Assembly (NCBI GenBank): GCA_030641485.1
Contig: DAOWHJ010000016.1
Coordinates: 1-32,437, forward strand
Direction of reading: 5' to 3'
DNA: 32,437 nucleotides
Source: Pseudomonadota bacterium
GTDB lineage: Bacteria; Desulfobacterota; Anaeroferrophillalia; Anaeroferrophillales; Tharpellaceae
In this document: in pieces, positions 1 to 8,903 of the stretch
Position numbering within the stretch: position 1 is the first letter of the stretch
How the letters are laid out: every line of letters starts with the position of its first letter
The notes under the pieces: generated by a model
Database searches by the model: none
What the model was told of the DNA's origin: nothing
Seen by the model: the letters and a program-made list of their open reading frames with translations, nothing else
Position numbers and translations under genes: made by a program

Positions 1-49
1 AGCATTGCTGCCAGTAAAGTTGTGCCTGAACGTGGAAAACTGTTTTATC

Positions 50-780
50 TTACTCTTTTTCATTGTTGAGCCATAGATTTGCCAGCCAAGAATGAGCTTT
101 GCGAATCTCAAGGCCATCGGGAAAGGTTTTTTCACGAGTAAGCTCCTTTACAATTTGCACCTTGCGCGAGTTAGGGAAATAGGTGGCAAATCTGGAAAAA
201 TTACGACTCGGTTTATCATCACCCCATTTCACTTCAAGCAGTAGTTCCGAATGTTTTTCACCAGTTACCTGGAAATCAATTTCAAAGCCTTCCTTTGTCC
301 GAATGTAGTACAAGTTGTATGATTCGCCGTAGAGATCATTCAAACGGTGGATCTCTTTGAGGAGCGCGCAAGCGGTAAGGTTTTCCAGTTTGAGAAGCGC
401 GATCTCCTTTAGATCTAGAGGATGAAGGCGATACTGAAAAAAACGGCCGGCTAGAGAGTCGCCGACCTTGCGATAGGTGTCAAGTTTGGCGCTGCCGGTT
501 ACAAGAATGGATGGGGGGCTTTTTCGGTATCGTAAACCCCTTTAAGCCATGATTTCCATCGTGTCATTTTATGAAGTTCATCGAAAATGACAAGGGGCTT
601 TGTTCTATCCCATGATTTTTCCTGTAGGGCAAGCCGATGCTCGGCACTGTCATAATTGAAGTAGTCGAACGATGGGGTAATCATTTTCGCCAGAGTCGTT
701 TTACCACTTTGGCGGGGACCGGTTAAAAGCACGATCTTTTTATGCAAATCTGTTCTAATAAATTCGGAATGAAGGTCTAT
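50..780 (-). pseudogene. Broken AAA ATPase with DUF4143 C-terminus
   Basis: This is a remnant of the common ATPase family with an N-terminal AAA domain and a C-terminal DUF4143 nuclease-like domain, often found in mobile or accessory DNA. The N-terminal piece has a Walker A motif (GPRQSGKTT) and a Walker B-like motif (LVIFDELHK). The reading frame breaks at a run of six G on the plus strand (513-518). One extra base there would restore the family motif PPSILVTGSAKLD. The frame then continues through LAGRFFQYRLHPLDLKEI and jumps straight to the C-terminal part (LENLTACALLKEIH, YYIRTKEGFEIDF) ending at 50. About 150-180 residues between those parts are missing compared with the usual length of about 400. 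No good ATG start is visible; the open frame runs back to about 885. The homopolymer slip alone could be a sequencing error, but the internal deletion argues for a real pseudogene. Confidence 0.8.
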
Positions 781-926
781 ATGGTCGCTCTTTTTTGGGT
801 GGGGGCTCTTCGTAATGTTCCTTAAATTGGCGGCGGCAGGATTAATCTTGATGGACTTATATTGGGTTGAATCGAGAGCCTGGAGCTATGCTGGTAGCAA
901 TTGCATTTTTTGATCTCATAGCTTCT

Positions 927-1469
927 CTAAAGCCATAGCTTGCTGAAGTCAAAATTAAAAGAACACTTATCCAATGCAAATGTAACTGTTTCCTCTCTTG
1001 CGTCACAAATCTTAATATATTTTCCTTCCTTCAGTTTATATACTTTCGCTATATCATCGTCGGGATTGACTATGATATAGTAGTCTACAGCTTCACTTTC
1101 ATAGATGTTGAATTTAATAGTAGTGTCTTTTTTTGCTGTTGAAGGAGATAATATCTCAAATATTATTTTTGGAGATTTGCTAATAAAAGCGTCATTATGT
1201 GGTTTGTGACAGATTACCATATTGTCCGGTTGGACGACTGTAGAATCTCCAATTCGCCAATCGACGGGTAGAAGGGCGTGACATCTCTCACAACTTTTTA
1301 ATTTATCCTGGAGTTGCCATGCAATATTATTACTGATTTTCTGATGTTTAATTGATGGTGCGGGGCTCATGGCATATGGTACACCATGAATCAATTCCCA
1401 GCTGCCTTCCCAAAGTTTGTACTCGTCATAGACGTAACAAGGAAGATCATCCCATCGTAAAGTATTCAT
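927..1469 (-). CDS. Uma2 family (DUF820) putative endonuclease
   Basis: This 180-residue protein belongs to the Uma2/DUF820 family, which has a PDDEXK restriction-endonuclease-like fold. The role in the cell is not established. Supporting motifs, numbered from the chosen start, are the N-terminal YDEYKLWEGSWELIHG segment, VQPDNMVI with D82, FEILSPST with E105, K119 in the IKFNIYE segment, and the YYIIVNPD strand. The frame is open further upstream, to 1577. I chose the ATG at 1469 because it starts at the usual family N-terminus and has an AGGAG ribosome binding site nine bases upstream. The gene stands alone next to the broken DUF4143 ATPase. Both families are typical of accessory regions. 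Confidence 0.75.
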   Translation of the reverse strand: MNTLRWDDLPCYVYDEYKLWEGSWELIHGVPYAMSPAPSIKHQKISNNIAWQLQDKLKSCERCHALLPVDWRIGDSTVVQPDNMVICHKPHNDAFISKSPKIIFEILSPSTAKKDTTIKFNIYESEAVDYYIIVNPDDDIAKVYKLKEGKYIKICDAREETVTFALDKCSFNFDFSKLWL

Positions 1470-1768
1470 AATAAAACTCTCCTGATCTTTTATTGAAAGC
1501 ATTTCGGGGATTACACCGAGCAGGGTTTCGCTGGACCATAGAATTATAGCTGTCAGTGTACACAAATCCTGATCCATTTTTGGGAAATCAGGTCATGCCC
1601 TCTTAATGTTATAGTTGTATGTACTACTCAGAGCAGTTACATTTAAGCTTGCTATTGTCGGCTGCATTCAGGTATCTATTTTTATTAATGAGATGTTAAT
1701 ACAATGCATCTTTGTGGGAAAGAAGTCAATTGTTTTATAGATGATTTGAGGATCATTTTGAGGGTTTT

Positions 1769-3319
1769 GTGATGGCTTGGCCTGAGTTTGTTTTTATCTT
1801 TGTAATGCCGGGCGCTAATGAGTTGTCAGCCTTAGATCGGGGGCTTTTTGTCTCCTTGGTCGAAGATCGGCGCTGGGCTGAGGCGGTCAAGTTTTACGAG
1901 GATCTTCGGCAAAAAGACCCCGATTGTTTGCCGGTGACTAACGCTTTGGCTAAAGTGGCCTATGAGAATCGAGATTTTACGGCAGCTTTTGGGTTGCTGG
2001 GTTCTCTGGTTAAAAAAAATCCCGGGAGCCCGATTTGGTTGAATAATCTTGGTGTAGTTGCGGCTGGGCGTGGTGATTTGGTGGTTGCCCGTGGATTACT
2101 GCAACAGGCCGAAATGGTTTCCGGGAGCAAAAGTGAGATTCTCTATAATCTTGGGTGTCTAGCAGTAAATGAAAACAACAAGGAGTCCGCCCTAAAAATT
2201 TTCAGTCAGATAATTGTAGTTGAACCGGGTCATATCCGGGCTCTATTTGCATTGAGTCGTATCGCAAAAGAGTTGGGGCGAGTGGATGAGGCCATAACTT
2301 ATTGCAGCAAATTAGTTGAACAGGCTCCAAATGAGGCCGAATTTCGTCAGAATCTGGGTATTGTGTTACTTAAGAAGGGTGATTGGGAAGAGGGATTTGA
2401 GTTATACGAGGCCCGTTGGCAGGCTAACCGTCTGGGGCAATTTGCCTCGGATTTTTTATGGCAGGGAGAAGACTTAAGCGGAAAGACTATTCTGGTCTGG
2501 TCAGAGCAGGGTTTGGGGGATACCATTAACTTTGTTCGTTATTTGCCGCAGTTGAATGAGTTGGCTGGATCGGTGGTTCTGGTAGTTCAGGAAGTGTTGG
2601 TTGAGTTGTTGCGCTCAAGTTTTCCCAAGATTAAGATAATGGGCCTATGTGAGCGGGACCGGGTGGTTCATGATGTTCAGGTGCCACTGCTTAATCTTCC
2701 GCGTTTCTTTCAGGCTCAGCCTGATGTTGTTGCGCCTGTCAATCCCTACCTTAGGGTGAGTGAAGAGTTTCAGAAAAAGTGGTGTTTGCGTTTAGTCACC
2801 GACAGAACACGTTCGAATAAGGTCACCTGCTTACAGGTTGGTGTGGTTTGGGCCGGGAATCCCCATCATGCCAATGATATTAATCGTTCAATCTCGTTAA
2901 AACTGTTCAGTCGTATTTTTGCCCTTAAAGGTGTCAGCTTTTACAGTTTACAGAAGGAGCAGGTTGCCGTCGATGTGCAGCTTATTGCAACGTTCACAGG
3001 TGCAGGGGAGAGTTGTCGGGAATTTATTGATTTGTCCGGCGAGCTTAATGATTTTCAGGATACGGCAGCAATATTGCAAAATCTTGATCTTCTGATCTCG
3101 TGCGATACCTCAGTCGCACATTTAGCAGGTGCTTTGTCTTGTCCGACTTGGTTGTTGCTCCCTTTTGATGCTGACTGGCGCTGGTTGCTAGATCGTGATG
3201 ATTCACCCTGGTATCCGAGTATGAGGCTTTTCCGCCAGCCTGACCCGGGGTCCTGGGGGCCGGTTATCAATGAAGTCTGTTGTTGCTTGCAGGGTATGCT
3301 TGAAAGTCGTGTGAATTAA
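1769..3319 (+). CDS. TPR protein with C-terminal GT9-like glycosyltransferase domain
   Basis: This 516-residue protein has two parts. Residues about 20-215 form TPR-like helical repeats (for example LNNLGVVAAGRGD, LYNLGCLAV, FRQNLGIVLLKKGDWEEGF). Residues about 230-516 resemble the C-terminal domain found in many TPR proteins of the GT-B / glycosyltransferase family 9 (ADP-heptose:LPS heptosyltransferase) clan. They include LVWSEQGLGDTINFVRY near 243-258, GVVWAGNPHHANDINRS, and the nucleotide-sugar site motif ISCDTSVAHLAGAL. The substrate is unknown; glycosylation of protein or surface glycan is an inference. Possible starts are GTG 1769, ATG 1772 and ATG 1805. A GAGGG site at about 1759-1764 favours 1769 or 1772. 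The gene is monocistronic here, with convergent hipB downstream. Confidence 0.75.
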   Translation: MMAWPEFVFIFVMPGANELSALDRGLFVSLVEDRRWAEAVKFYEDLRQKDPDCLPVTNALAKVAYENRDFTAAFGLLGSLVKKNPGSPIWLNNLGVVAAGRGDLVVARGLLQQAEMVSGSKSEILYNLGCLAVNENNKESALKIFSQIIVVEPGHIRALFALSRIAKELGRVDEAITYCSKLVEQAPNEAEFRQNLGIVLLKKGDWEEGFELYEARWQANRLGQFASDFLWQGEDLSGKTILVWSEQGLGDTINFVRYLPQLNELAGSVVLVVQEVLVELLRSSFPKIKIMGLCERDRVVHDVQVPLLNLPRFFQAQPDVVAPVNPYLRVSEEFQKKWCLRLVTDRTRSNKVTCLQVGVVWAGNPHHANDINRSISLKLFSRIFALKGVSFYSLQKEQVAVDVQLIATFTGAGESCREFIDLSGELNDFQDTAAILQNLDLLISCDTSVAHLAGALSCPTWLLLPFDADWRWLLDRDDSPWYPSMRLFRQPDPGSWGPVINEVCCCLQGMLESRVN

Positions 3320-3429
3320 ACTGCTTACGAATAGCTTGCTTGGAAGAATTGTAAGCTGAGTAGCATTACAATTATTTCAGTTTGAACTTTTGATGCACTC
3401 GTAGAAGTATCGGACTTTTTACGACGCCA

Positions 3430-3705
3430 TCAACTTTTCTTTGTGGGCATAAACATAACCTTCAGGCCAAAGGGGCGAGCGATTTTGTTCAGGGTCTCAA
3501 GGGTCGGGTTTCCACGATCTTTTTCAATATCCATAAGGACGCGAGGATAAATTTTAAGTATCTTTTCGGCATAATCCTTTTGTGTCAAACCTACGATTTT
3601 ACGCATCCATAAAGTTGCTTGACCAATTGTCAAACGGCCCTGAATAATCTCTTCATAGAGCTTCTCCTTCTCTTTCCGTACCTCTTCTGGTGGCAATTTC
3701 CTCAT
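3430..3705 (-). CDS. HipB-like XRE-family antitoxin / DNA-binding protein
   Basis: This is a 91-residue helix-turn-helix protein of the XRE/Cro type. Residues about 28-85 carry the HTH fold: ATLWMRKIVGLTQKDYAEKI, then VLMDIEKDRGNPTLETLNKIARPFGL. The N-terminal 25 residues are a charged helix. The gene begins 14 bases after the stop codon of the hipA-like gene, so the two are almost certainly co-transcribed and this is the probable antitoxin and autorepressor. An AAGG site overlaps the end of hipA about ten bases before the ATG. The order is unusual, because in the classical hipBA operon the antitoxin comes first. The gene could also be a regulator without antitoxin activity, but its position makes that less likely. 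Confidence 0.8.
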   Translation of the reverse strand: MRKLPPEEVRKEKEKLYEEIIQGRLTIGQATLWMRKIVGLTQKDYAEKILKIYPRVLMDIEKDRGNPTLETLNKIARPFGLKVMFMPTKKS

Positions 3706-3719
3706 TCTATAAGCACCTT

Positions 3720-4997
3720 TTATCGACTTGCATCAAATAAATCTTCGCAAATTTCCTGAATCCGGCCAACAACCCTTTCTATCAAAAAGTCGTCGACTCC
3801 ACATTGATGCATAGTTTCCGGCATTTTGGCCAGGCGAAGTGCACATTTTTTCAGGGCTACCATGATTTTTTCAGGTTCGGTGACGTAGGGAGAGAGAGCC
3901 TCGGCAATTTTCCCCCACGACGGCCGCCCGATCACAGTTTCCAGTGCACCATCCCATCTTGTGGCCCGGGCAATTCCTTCGGGATCAAGAAACATTGGAG
4001 CAAAATCATAAAGAGGGGATAGCTCAATTTTTCCGTTTGGGTATTTTACTAAAGCTGTATTACGACCATGATTATCAGTATTTCGCAGTGCTACATTTAG
4101 TATGTCCCGCATTAGATATTCTAAAATTTCTTCATCAGGAAGAGTACAATATTTGGCTATTGCCTGGCAAAATGAGAGGTGTGAACCGTATCTTCCAAAT
4201 GAGCTCGAAGCCGTAGCTGAGGCCAAGGTTTCCAAGCCATATCTTGCAACTTGTCCCGTTTTGACAGAGCGGTCAAAACGAGAGATAAAAAGACTGTTGT
4301 CAATAAATTCTAGAGGTTCTCCGGTTCTTAGTCCAAAACTTCTGGCAACTTCATAGTAAGGAGCTTCGTTTTTTAGAATCAAGCGATCCGGGTTGGTTGT
4401 TCCTCTGGGGAATTTTATCAACCAGAACTTTTTTATCTTGCTATCTGGTAAGGCCCCATCAGCATGCCATTTCCCCTGGCAATCCTGATTTATGAGAAAC
4501 TTTGGCGCTTCACCTTGAACATCAGTGGCTCCAGCAACAAGAGCACCATTTCTTTCGGCATATTCAATGAAATCTTCGTGCCGATTGACAACATCACTCT
4601 TTGCAAAGCCAGGATGATCAACTGGAGAGCGTTCACTCGCTTCTTGAATACGTAGATTTCCAGGCGGATTGCCAGCTCCCTTGAGTAAAAGATGCCAATC
4701 AGCACTCTCGTTATCAAGCAAGCCCAGGCGCTTAACCCAGACCCTGCGTCCGGCCCCAGAAGGAAGTAAGTCAAGTAGAAAGGCTGGCCATGTTGATTCT
4801 CTATAGAGCTCAAAATTTACCGGATACCTAGACCCGACCTGACAATAAGGTCGGTCAATATAGCTAACCGCATAATCAATGTCGTAATCAAAACGACCGC
4901 TACCAGCAACGCCTAAATTTAATTGACCCTCATCCGGCTCAAAAAAACCAGCTTTTTGCCAATCTCCATCAAGAAAAATTTCGATCGTACATTTCAT
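3720..4997 (-). CDS. HipA-like serine/threonine kinase toxin
   Basis: This 425-residue protein matches the HipA family, kinases that arrest growth by phosphorylating aminoacyl-tRNA synthetases (known for E. coli HipA; the target here is unknown). The N-terminal subdomain includes DLLPSGAGRR (76-85). An activation-loop-like segment GATDVQGEAPK lies at 156-166, WLIKFPRGT at 192-200, and the FDR motif at 241-243. The catalytic loop NTDNHGRN is at 306-313, with D308 and N313. The metal-binding aspartate is D331 in LYDF. All key kinase residues appear intact, so the protein is probably active. The antitoxin-like gene follows by 14 bases. No strong ribosome binding site precedes the ATG at 4997, which would suit low toxin expression. 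Confidence 0.85.
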   Translation of the reverse strand: MKCTIEIFLDGDWQKAGFFEPDEGQLNLGVAGSGRFDYDIDYAVSYIDRPYCQVGSRYPVNFELYRESTWPAFLLDLLPSGAGRRVWVKRLGLLDNESADWHLLLKGAGNPPGNLRIQEASERSPVDHPGFAKSDVVNRHEDFIEYAERNGALVAGATDVQGEAPKFLINQDCQGKWHADGALPDSKIKKFWLIKFPRGTTNPDRLILKNEAPYYEVARSFGLRTGEPLEFIDNSLFISRFDRSVKTGQVARYGLETLASATASSSFGRYGSHLSFCQAIAKYCTLPDEEILEYLMRDILNVALRNTDNHGRNTALVKYPNGKIELSPLYDFAPMFLDPEGIARATRWDGALETVIGRPSWGKIAEALSPYVTEPEKIMVALKKCALRLAKMPETMHQCGVDDFLIERVVGRIQEICEDLFDASR

Positions 4998-5044
4998 TGG
5001 ATCACATTATTTTTTGGCAACAACTGAGAAAGCATAAACTTCAG

Positions 5045-5112
5045 ATTATAATATTGCTATTAAAGTAACATATATTTTATCATTAAACAACTTATTAGGC
5101 TATTATGATAGC
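5045..5112 (-). promoter_or_regulatory. Candidate promoter/operator region of the hipA-hipB pair
   Basis: Reading the minus strand, a TATAAT box (5045-5050) lies 48 bases upstream of the hipA start, in strongly AT-rich DNA. No convincing -35 box is present. Further upstream, GCTAT-N4-ATAGC (5099-5112) forms a short inverted repeat that could be an operator for the HTH partner. This is inference from position and sequence only. Confidence 0.3.
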
Positions 5113-5224
5113 ATAGTTTCCCTTTAGAGGCCAAAAATGTGTGATTTTTGAATTGATAAATTATATTTATGGTTTTGAAATTTGACGACTGAGGTGTTGG
5201 GACAGTGGTAGGGGGGGCATGTAG

Positions 5225-5265
5225 AAAAAGAGTGGCCCGGAATGTTCTTCCGGGTCACTCTTTTT
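5225..5265 (-). terminator. Rho-independent terminator after folD
   Basis: A long hairpin with arms AAAAAGAGTGGCCCGGAA and TTCCGGGTCACTCTTTTT around a four-base loop has one mismatch. It has A/T tracts on both sides, so it can work in both directions. It sits 28 bases beyond the folD stop on the minus strand. Confidence 0.85.
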
Positions 5266-5292
5266 GGAATTACAGTAATAAATTCTTAAACT

Positions 5293-6150
5293 TTACGGAT
5301 TCAACTGCTCACAGGCGATGATTGTCTGTTTACACAAAACCGCAGTCGTAACCGAACCGACACCAGCCGGGACCGGAGTAATCTTTCCAACAACCGGTTC
5401 ACACTCGGCAAAATCAACGTCACCACAGTATTTTCCGGGGCGGTCGGGATCTTCATTGATGCCGACATCAATTACAATCTGGCCAGCTTTAACAAAGTCA
5501 GCTTTAACCATTTTAGCGCGGCCGACAGCAGCGATCAGGATGTCAGCTTCCTGGCAGACCTGGTTCAAGTTTTCGGTGCGGGAGTGGCAGAGGGTTACTG
5601 TGCCGTGCTCGCGTAAGAGTAGCATCGCCACCGGTTTGCCGACAACCAGTGAGCGGCCTAAAACCACGCAACGTTTGCCCTTAATTGGAATGTCGTAGAA
5701 GTGTAACATATCCATACACGCAGTTGGTGTGCATGGCGGAAAGCCGGAGAGATCGTCAGCGAAAACCTTAGCTGCACCACCTAAAGTCATGCAATCCACA
5801 TCTTTTTCGACCGGGATCAGGGCCCGAATTTTACGATCATCGAGGTGTTTCGGTAGCGGCGCAAACATCAGGATGCCGTGAATAGAGTCGTTGGCGCCGA
5901 CTTCTGTGACGGCTTTTTCAAAATCAGCCTGATTGATGTCTTCGGGGTATTCAAATACTTCATAAGTCATACCGACAACATCGCAGGTCTTTTTTGCTCC
6001 ACCTTCGTAAAAAAGATCGTCGGGACGCGCGCCAACCCTGATAATTCCGAGTTTGGGCATGATATCACGAGCTTTCAAAGCCTCTACTTTTTTGGTCAAC
6101 TCTGCTTTCATCGCGTCGGCAACCGGTTTGCCTTTCAAAATTTCAGCCAT
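5293..6150 (-). CDS. folD: Methylene-THF dehydrogenase, FolD family, divergent active site
   Basis: This 285-residue protein is a FolD-family enzyme. In canonical members it oxidises methylene-THF to methenyl-THF and then hydrolyses that to formyl-THF. Visible motifs are the catalytic tyrosine segment [13 protein letters not shown] (Y48), VEKDVDCMT (115-122), the nucleotide-binding [14 protein letters not shown] (165-178) and the C-terminal [14 protein letters not shown]. At the position of the catalytic lysine (Tyr+4; K54 in E. coli, K56 in human MTHFD1) there is Ala52, with lysines at 53 and 54. That lysine is known to be needed for cyclohydrolase activity but much less for dehydrogenase activity, so this enzyme may be mainly a dehydrogenase. 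An FchA gene lies 197 bases upstream. The start ATG 6150 was chosen over an in-frame ATG at 6165 because GGAG lies nine bases before it. Confidence 0.9.
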   Translation of the reverse strand: MAEILKGKPVADAMKAELTKKVEALKARDIMPKLGIIRVGARPDDLFYEGGAKKTCDVVGMTYEVFEYPEDINQADFEKAVTEVGANDSIHGILMFAPLPKHLDDRKIRALIPVEKDVDCMTLGGAAKVFADDLSGFPPCTPTACMDMLHFYDIPIKGKRCVVLGRSLVVGKPVAMLLLREHGTVTLCHSRTENLNQVCQEADILIAAVGRAKMVKADFVKAGQIVIDVGINEDPDRPGKYCGDVDFAECEPVVGKITPVPAGVGSVTTAVLCKQTIIACEQLNP

Positions 6151-6195
6151 TATAAATTTCTCCATTTAGTGGTAAAGATTGTAAATCTTAACGTA

Positions 6196-6214
6196 CTACA
6201 GTTTCAAACTGTCG
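6196..6214 (-). promoter_or_regulatory. Palindrome upstream of folD, sharing a 9-mer with fchA
   Basis: ACAGTTT-C-AAACTGT (6198-6212) is a perfect 15-base odd palindrome. With its flank it contains AAACTGTCG (6206-6214), which also occurs upstream of fchA at 7028-7036. The 9-mers lie 56 and 51 bases from the two start codons, in the same orientation. This fits a common operator, but it is inference only. Confidence 0.4.
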
Positions 6215-6347
6215 GGGTTGGGGTTGTTTCTTGATGAAGGCGTCTCAGGATGCTTGTTCTTATTGAGATTTCTCAGCAGACTTTGTCAAGATGCGACCCC
6301 ATTTATGAGGGCGAAGCAAAGTTCGCCGCTATCATAATGTGATTTTT

Positions 6348-6977
<630 letters not shown>

Positions 6978-7010
6978 GGGTTTTCCTCCTGGAGTTAAAG
7001 TTATTTTTGA

Positions 7011-7036
7011 GTTTCAATTATGCTCTGAAACTGTCG
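7011..7036 (-). promoter_or_regulatory. Inverted repeat upstream of fchA with shared 9-mer
   Basis: GTTTCA-N9-TGAAAC (7011-7031) overlaps AAACTGTCG (7028-7036), the same 9-mer found upstream of folD. It lies 34-59 bases before the fchA start on the minus strand. It may be a regulator site; nothing more can be said from sequence alone. Confidence 0.35.
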
Positions 7037-7055
7037 ATTGTATTTTGCCGATCGT

Positions 7056-7092
7056 AAAAAACAGGCACCGCTTACAATGGATGCCTCTGTTT
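7056..7092 (-). terminator. Rho-independent terminator after the AOR gene
   Basis: On the minus strand, AAACAGAGGCA pairs imperfectly (one bulge) with TGCCTGTTT across a loop and is followed by a run of T. It lies about 30 bases past the stop codon of the oxidoreductase gene and upstream of fchA, so it separates the two transcription units. Confidence 0.65.
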
Positions 7093-7122
7093 GTCAAGTG
7101 AAATTAGTTGCGAAGCTAGCTT

Positions 7123-8883
7123 TCACCTTGCAGGGGTGCCCTTTTTATCCCAACCGCGTAGTTTATAGTAATCCTGCAACATAAATTGAAGTTCATCAGT
7201 TGTAATTGTTTTTTGCGAATCCTCAAGGCTGCGGTGGAGCTGTGGCGGCAAACAATCACGGTCGGGACTCATTCCTTCACGCAGGTTAAAGCGGCGGACC
7301 AGGTTGGCAATTCGACTGGCGACATCTTGGAGCGAGGATTTGCTAATAGTTTCTCCGGTAACCATCTGTAAGAGTTCGGTCAGGGTCTCCCAGGGGTAGA
7401 GATCGCGGTAGAAGCGACAGAGAATCAGGGTGTCAAAGATAGTTAAGCGATCTTCAAAATCGATGAAAAGTTCGGCTTTATCTGTGGTTTGCTCAGGTTT
7501 AATCATGCCGCTCAACTCGGGTTTGTAAAAGGTTGAACGCAAATGACAGGCACCGCGATCAGAGGTGGCGTAAGCTAAACCCATGCCTTTTAAGACCCGC
7601 GGGTCGTAACCGGCGGGCTCCATCCCCTTGACATGTACGGCCAGATCTTCAAGGCCAAAGGTTTTGGCGGCAGGTTCGATCCCTTCAGCTAAGATTGCAC
7701 CCAGACCTTGTTTCGTCGCAATCTCAGAGAGTAGAGTCGCAATTTTATCAACCTCGCCATAATCTAGTTGAAAATCAATTTTACCACGGCGTGAGGCCTC
7801 AATCGTAAAGGCACAAAGATTTCCCGCTGTGATTGTGTCCATTCCAAGTTGGTCGCAGATGTTGTTCAGGTAGGCAATCTCCTCGATTGAGTCAATCTCA
7901 CAAAGCCCGCCGAAGGCGTAGATAGTTTCATACTCTGGCCCTTCAATCTTTAACCCCTTATGGCGTCCTTGGCTAATTGTGGTCAGGCGGCCACAGGCCA
8001 TGAAACATTTAAGGCAGGAGTGCGGTGTAACGTCACAATCTTTGTGCAATGTTTCGGCGTCGATCTTGGGCCATTGGCTGTAGCTGCCTTTAGTCCAGTA
8101 ACGGGTTGGGAAAGCTCCGGCTTCATTCATGATCTTAACCATCATCGGAGTGCCCAATTTCTTGTAGGCCAAAACCCCAGGGTTCTCACGGTTATTACGG
8201 GCAAAATCTTTAGACCAGTTACTAAGTTTTTCAGGTTCTGCTACAGGTCGTTGACGGTCTCCGTGAAAAAATATCCCTTTAAGTTTTTTTGATCCCATAA
8301 CTGCACCCATACCGGTACGTCCGGCTGAGCGCCAGTAATCATTTTCGATCACTGCAAAACGAACAAGCTTTTCACCGGCCGGTCCGATAACTAAAGACCC
8401 GGATTTTCGATAGGAAGACGTGACAAAGCGTTGGTTTAGGGCATCTTCACTTTTGTAGGTGTCAAGTCCCCATAGATCATCGGCTGTGTGAAATTCGGCA
8501 CCATCAGGAGAGATTTTTAAAACTAGAGGTGATCTACTGGCGCCACTGACCATTATAGCATCAAAGCCAGCAGCATCAATCGCTTCCGGCACTTTGCCAC
8601 CGGAGTAGGATTCGGCATAGATACCGGTCTGCGGGGATTTGCTGAAAACTCCGTAGCGACTACCGCCCCAGATCCGGCTTTTTGTAAAGGGTCCGGTGGC
8701 AAAAATCAGACAGTTTTCCGGTTCCAGAGGGTCGACTCCAGGGGGATTGTTTTCATGAAGTAACCAGGAAGCCAAGCCTTTACCTCCCAGATATTTGCGA
8801 TAAATATCCGGATCCGGCCGCTCAATTTGAAAACTCTGATTGCTTAAATTGACTTTGAGAATGCGTCCATAGTAACCATTCAT
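7123..8883 (-). CDS. Aldehyde:ferredoxin oxidoreductase family protein (tungsten/molybdenum pterin enzyme)
   Basis: This 586-residue protein matches the AOR family, which oxidises aldehydes to acids with ferredoxin as acceptor, or the reverse, using a bis-pterin tungsten (sometimes molybdenum) cofactor and one 4Fe-4S cluster. It begins with the family N-terminus GYYGRILKVNL and shows GRTGMGAVMGSKKLKGI (188-204). The cluster ligands are Cys290, Cys293 and Cys297, with Cys489 as the probable fourth. GPEYETIYAFGG follows at 315-326, and the cofactor-binding stretch KGMGLAYATSDRGACHLR at 432-449. Length is typical. AAGGA lies nine bases before the ATG. It starts 20 bases after the stop of the exchanger gene, so it is probably co-transcribed with it. 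The exact aldehyde substrate cannot be told; AOR, FOR-like and other subfamilies share these motifs. Confidence 0.9.
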   Translation of the reverse strand: MNGYYGRILKVNLSNQSFQIERPDPDIYRKYLGGKGLASWLLHENNPPGVDPLEPENCLIFATGPFTKSRIWGGSRYGVFSKSPQTGIYAESYSGGKVPEAIDAAGFDAIMVSGASRSPLVLKISPDGAEFHTADDLWGLDTYKSEDALNQRFVTSSYRKSGSLVIGPAGEKLVRFAVIENDYWRSAGRTGMGAVMGSKKLKGIFFHGDRQRPVAEPEKLSNWSKDFARNNRENPGVLAYKKLGTPMMVKIMNEAGAFPTRYWTKGSYSQWPKIDAETLHKDCDVTPHSCLKCFMACGRLTTISQGRHKGLKIEGPEYETIYAFGGLCEIDSIEEIAYLNNICDQLGMDTITAGNLCAFTIEASRRGKIDFQLDYGEVDKIATLLSEIATKQGLGAILAEGIEPAAKTFGLEDLAVHVKGMEPAGYDPRVLKGMGLAYATSDRGACHLRSTFYKPELSGMIKPEQTTDKAELFIDFEDRLTIFDTLILCRFYRDLYPWETLTELLQMVTGETISKSSLQDVASRIANLVRRFNLREGMSPDRDCLPPQLHRSLEDSQKTITTDELQFMLQDYYKLRGWDKKGTPAR

Positions 8884-8903
8884 ATCGATTTTTCCTTAAA
8901 TCC

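Noticed and set aside
3804-4655. Several plus-strand open frames opposite hipA
   Set aside because: They overlap each other and the clearly conserved kinase frame; none has a ribosome binding site or recognisable domain.
5318-5698. A 126-codon plus-strand frame inside folD
   Set aside because: It is a shadow of the conserved FolD sequence and is Ser/Thr/Arg-rich, as expected for an antisense frame.
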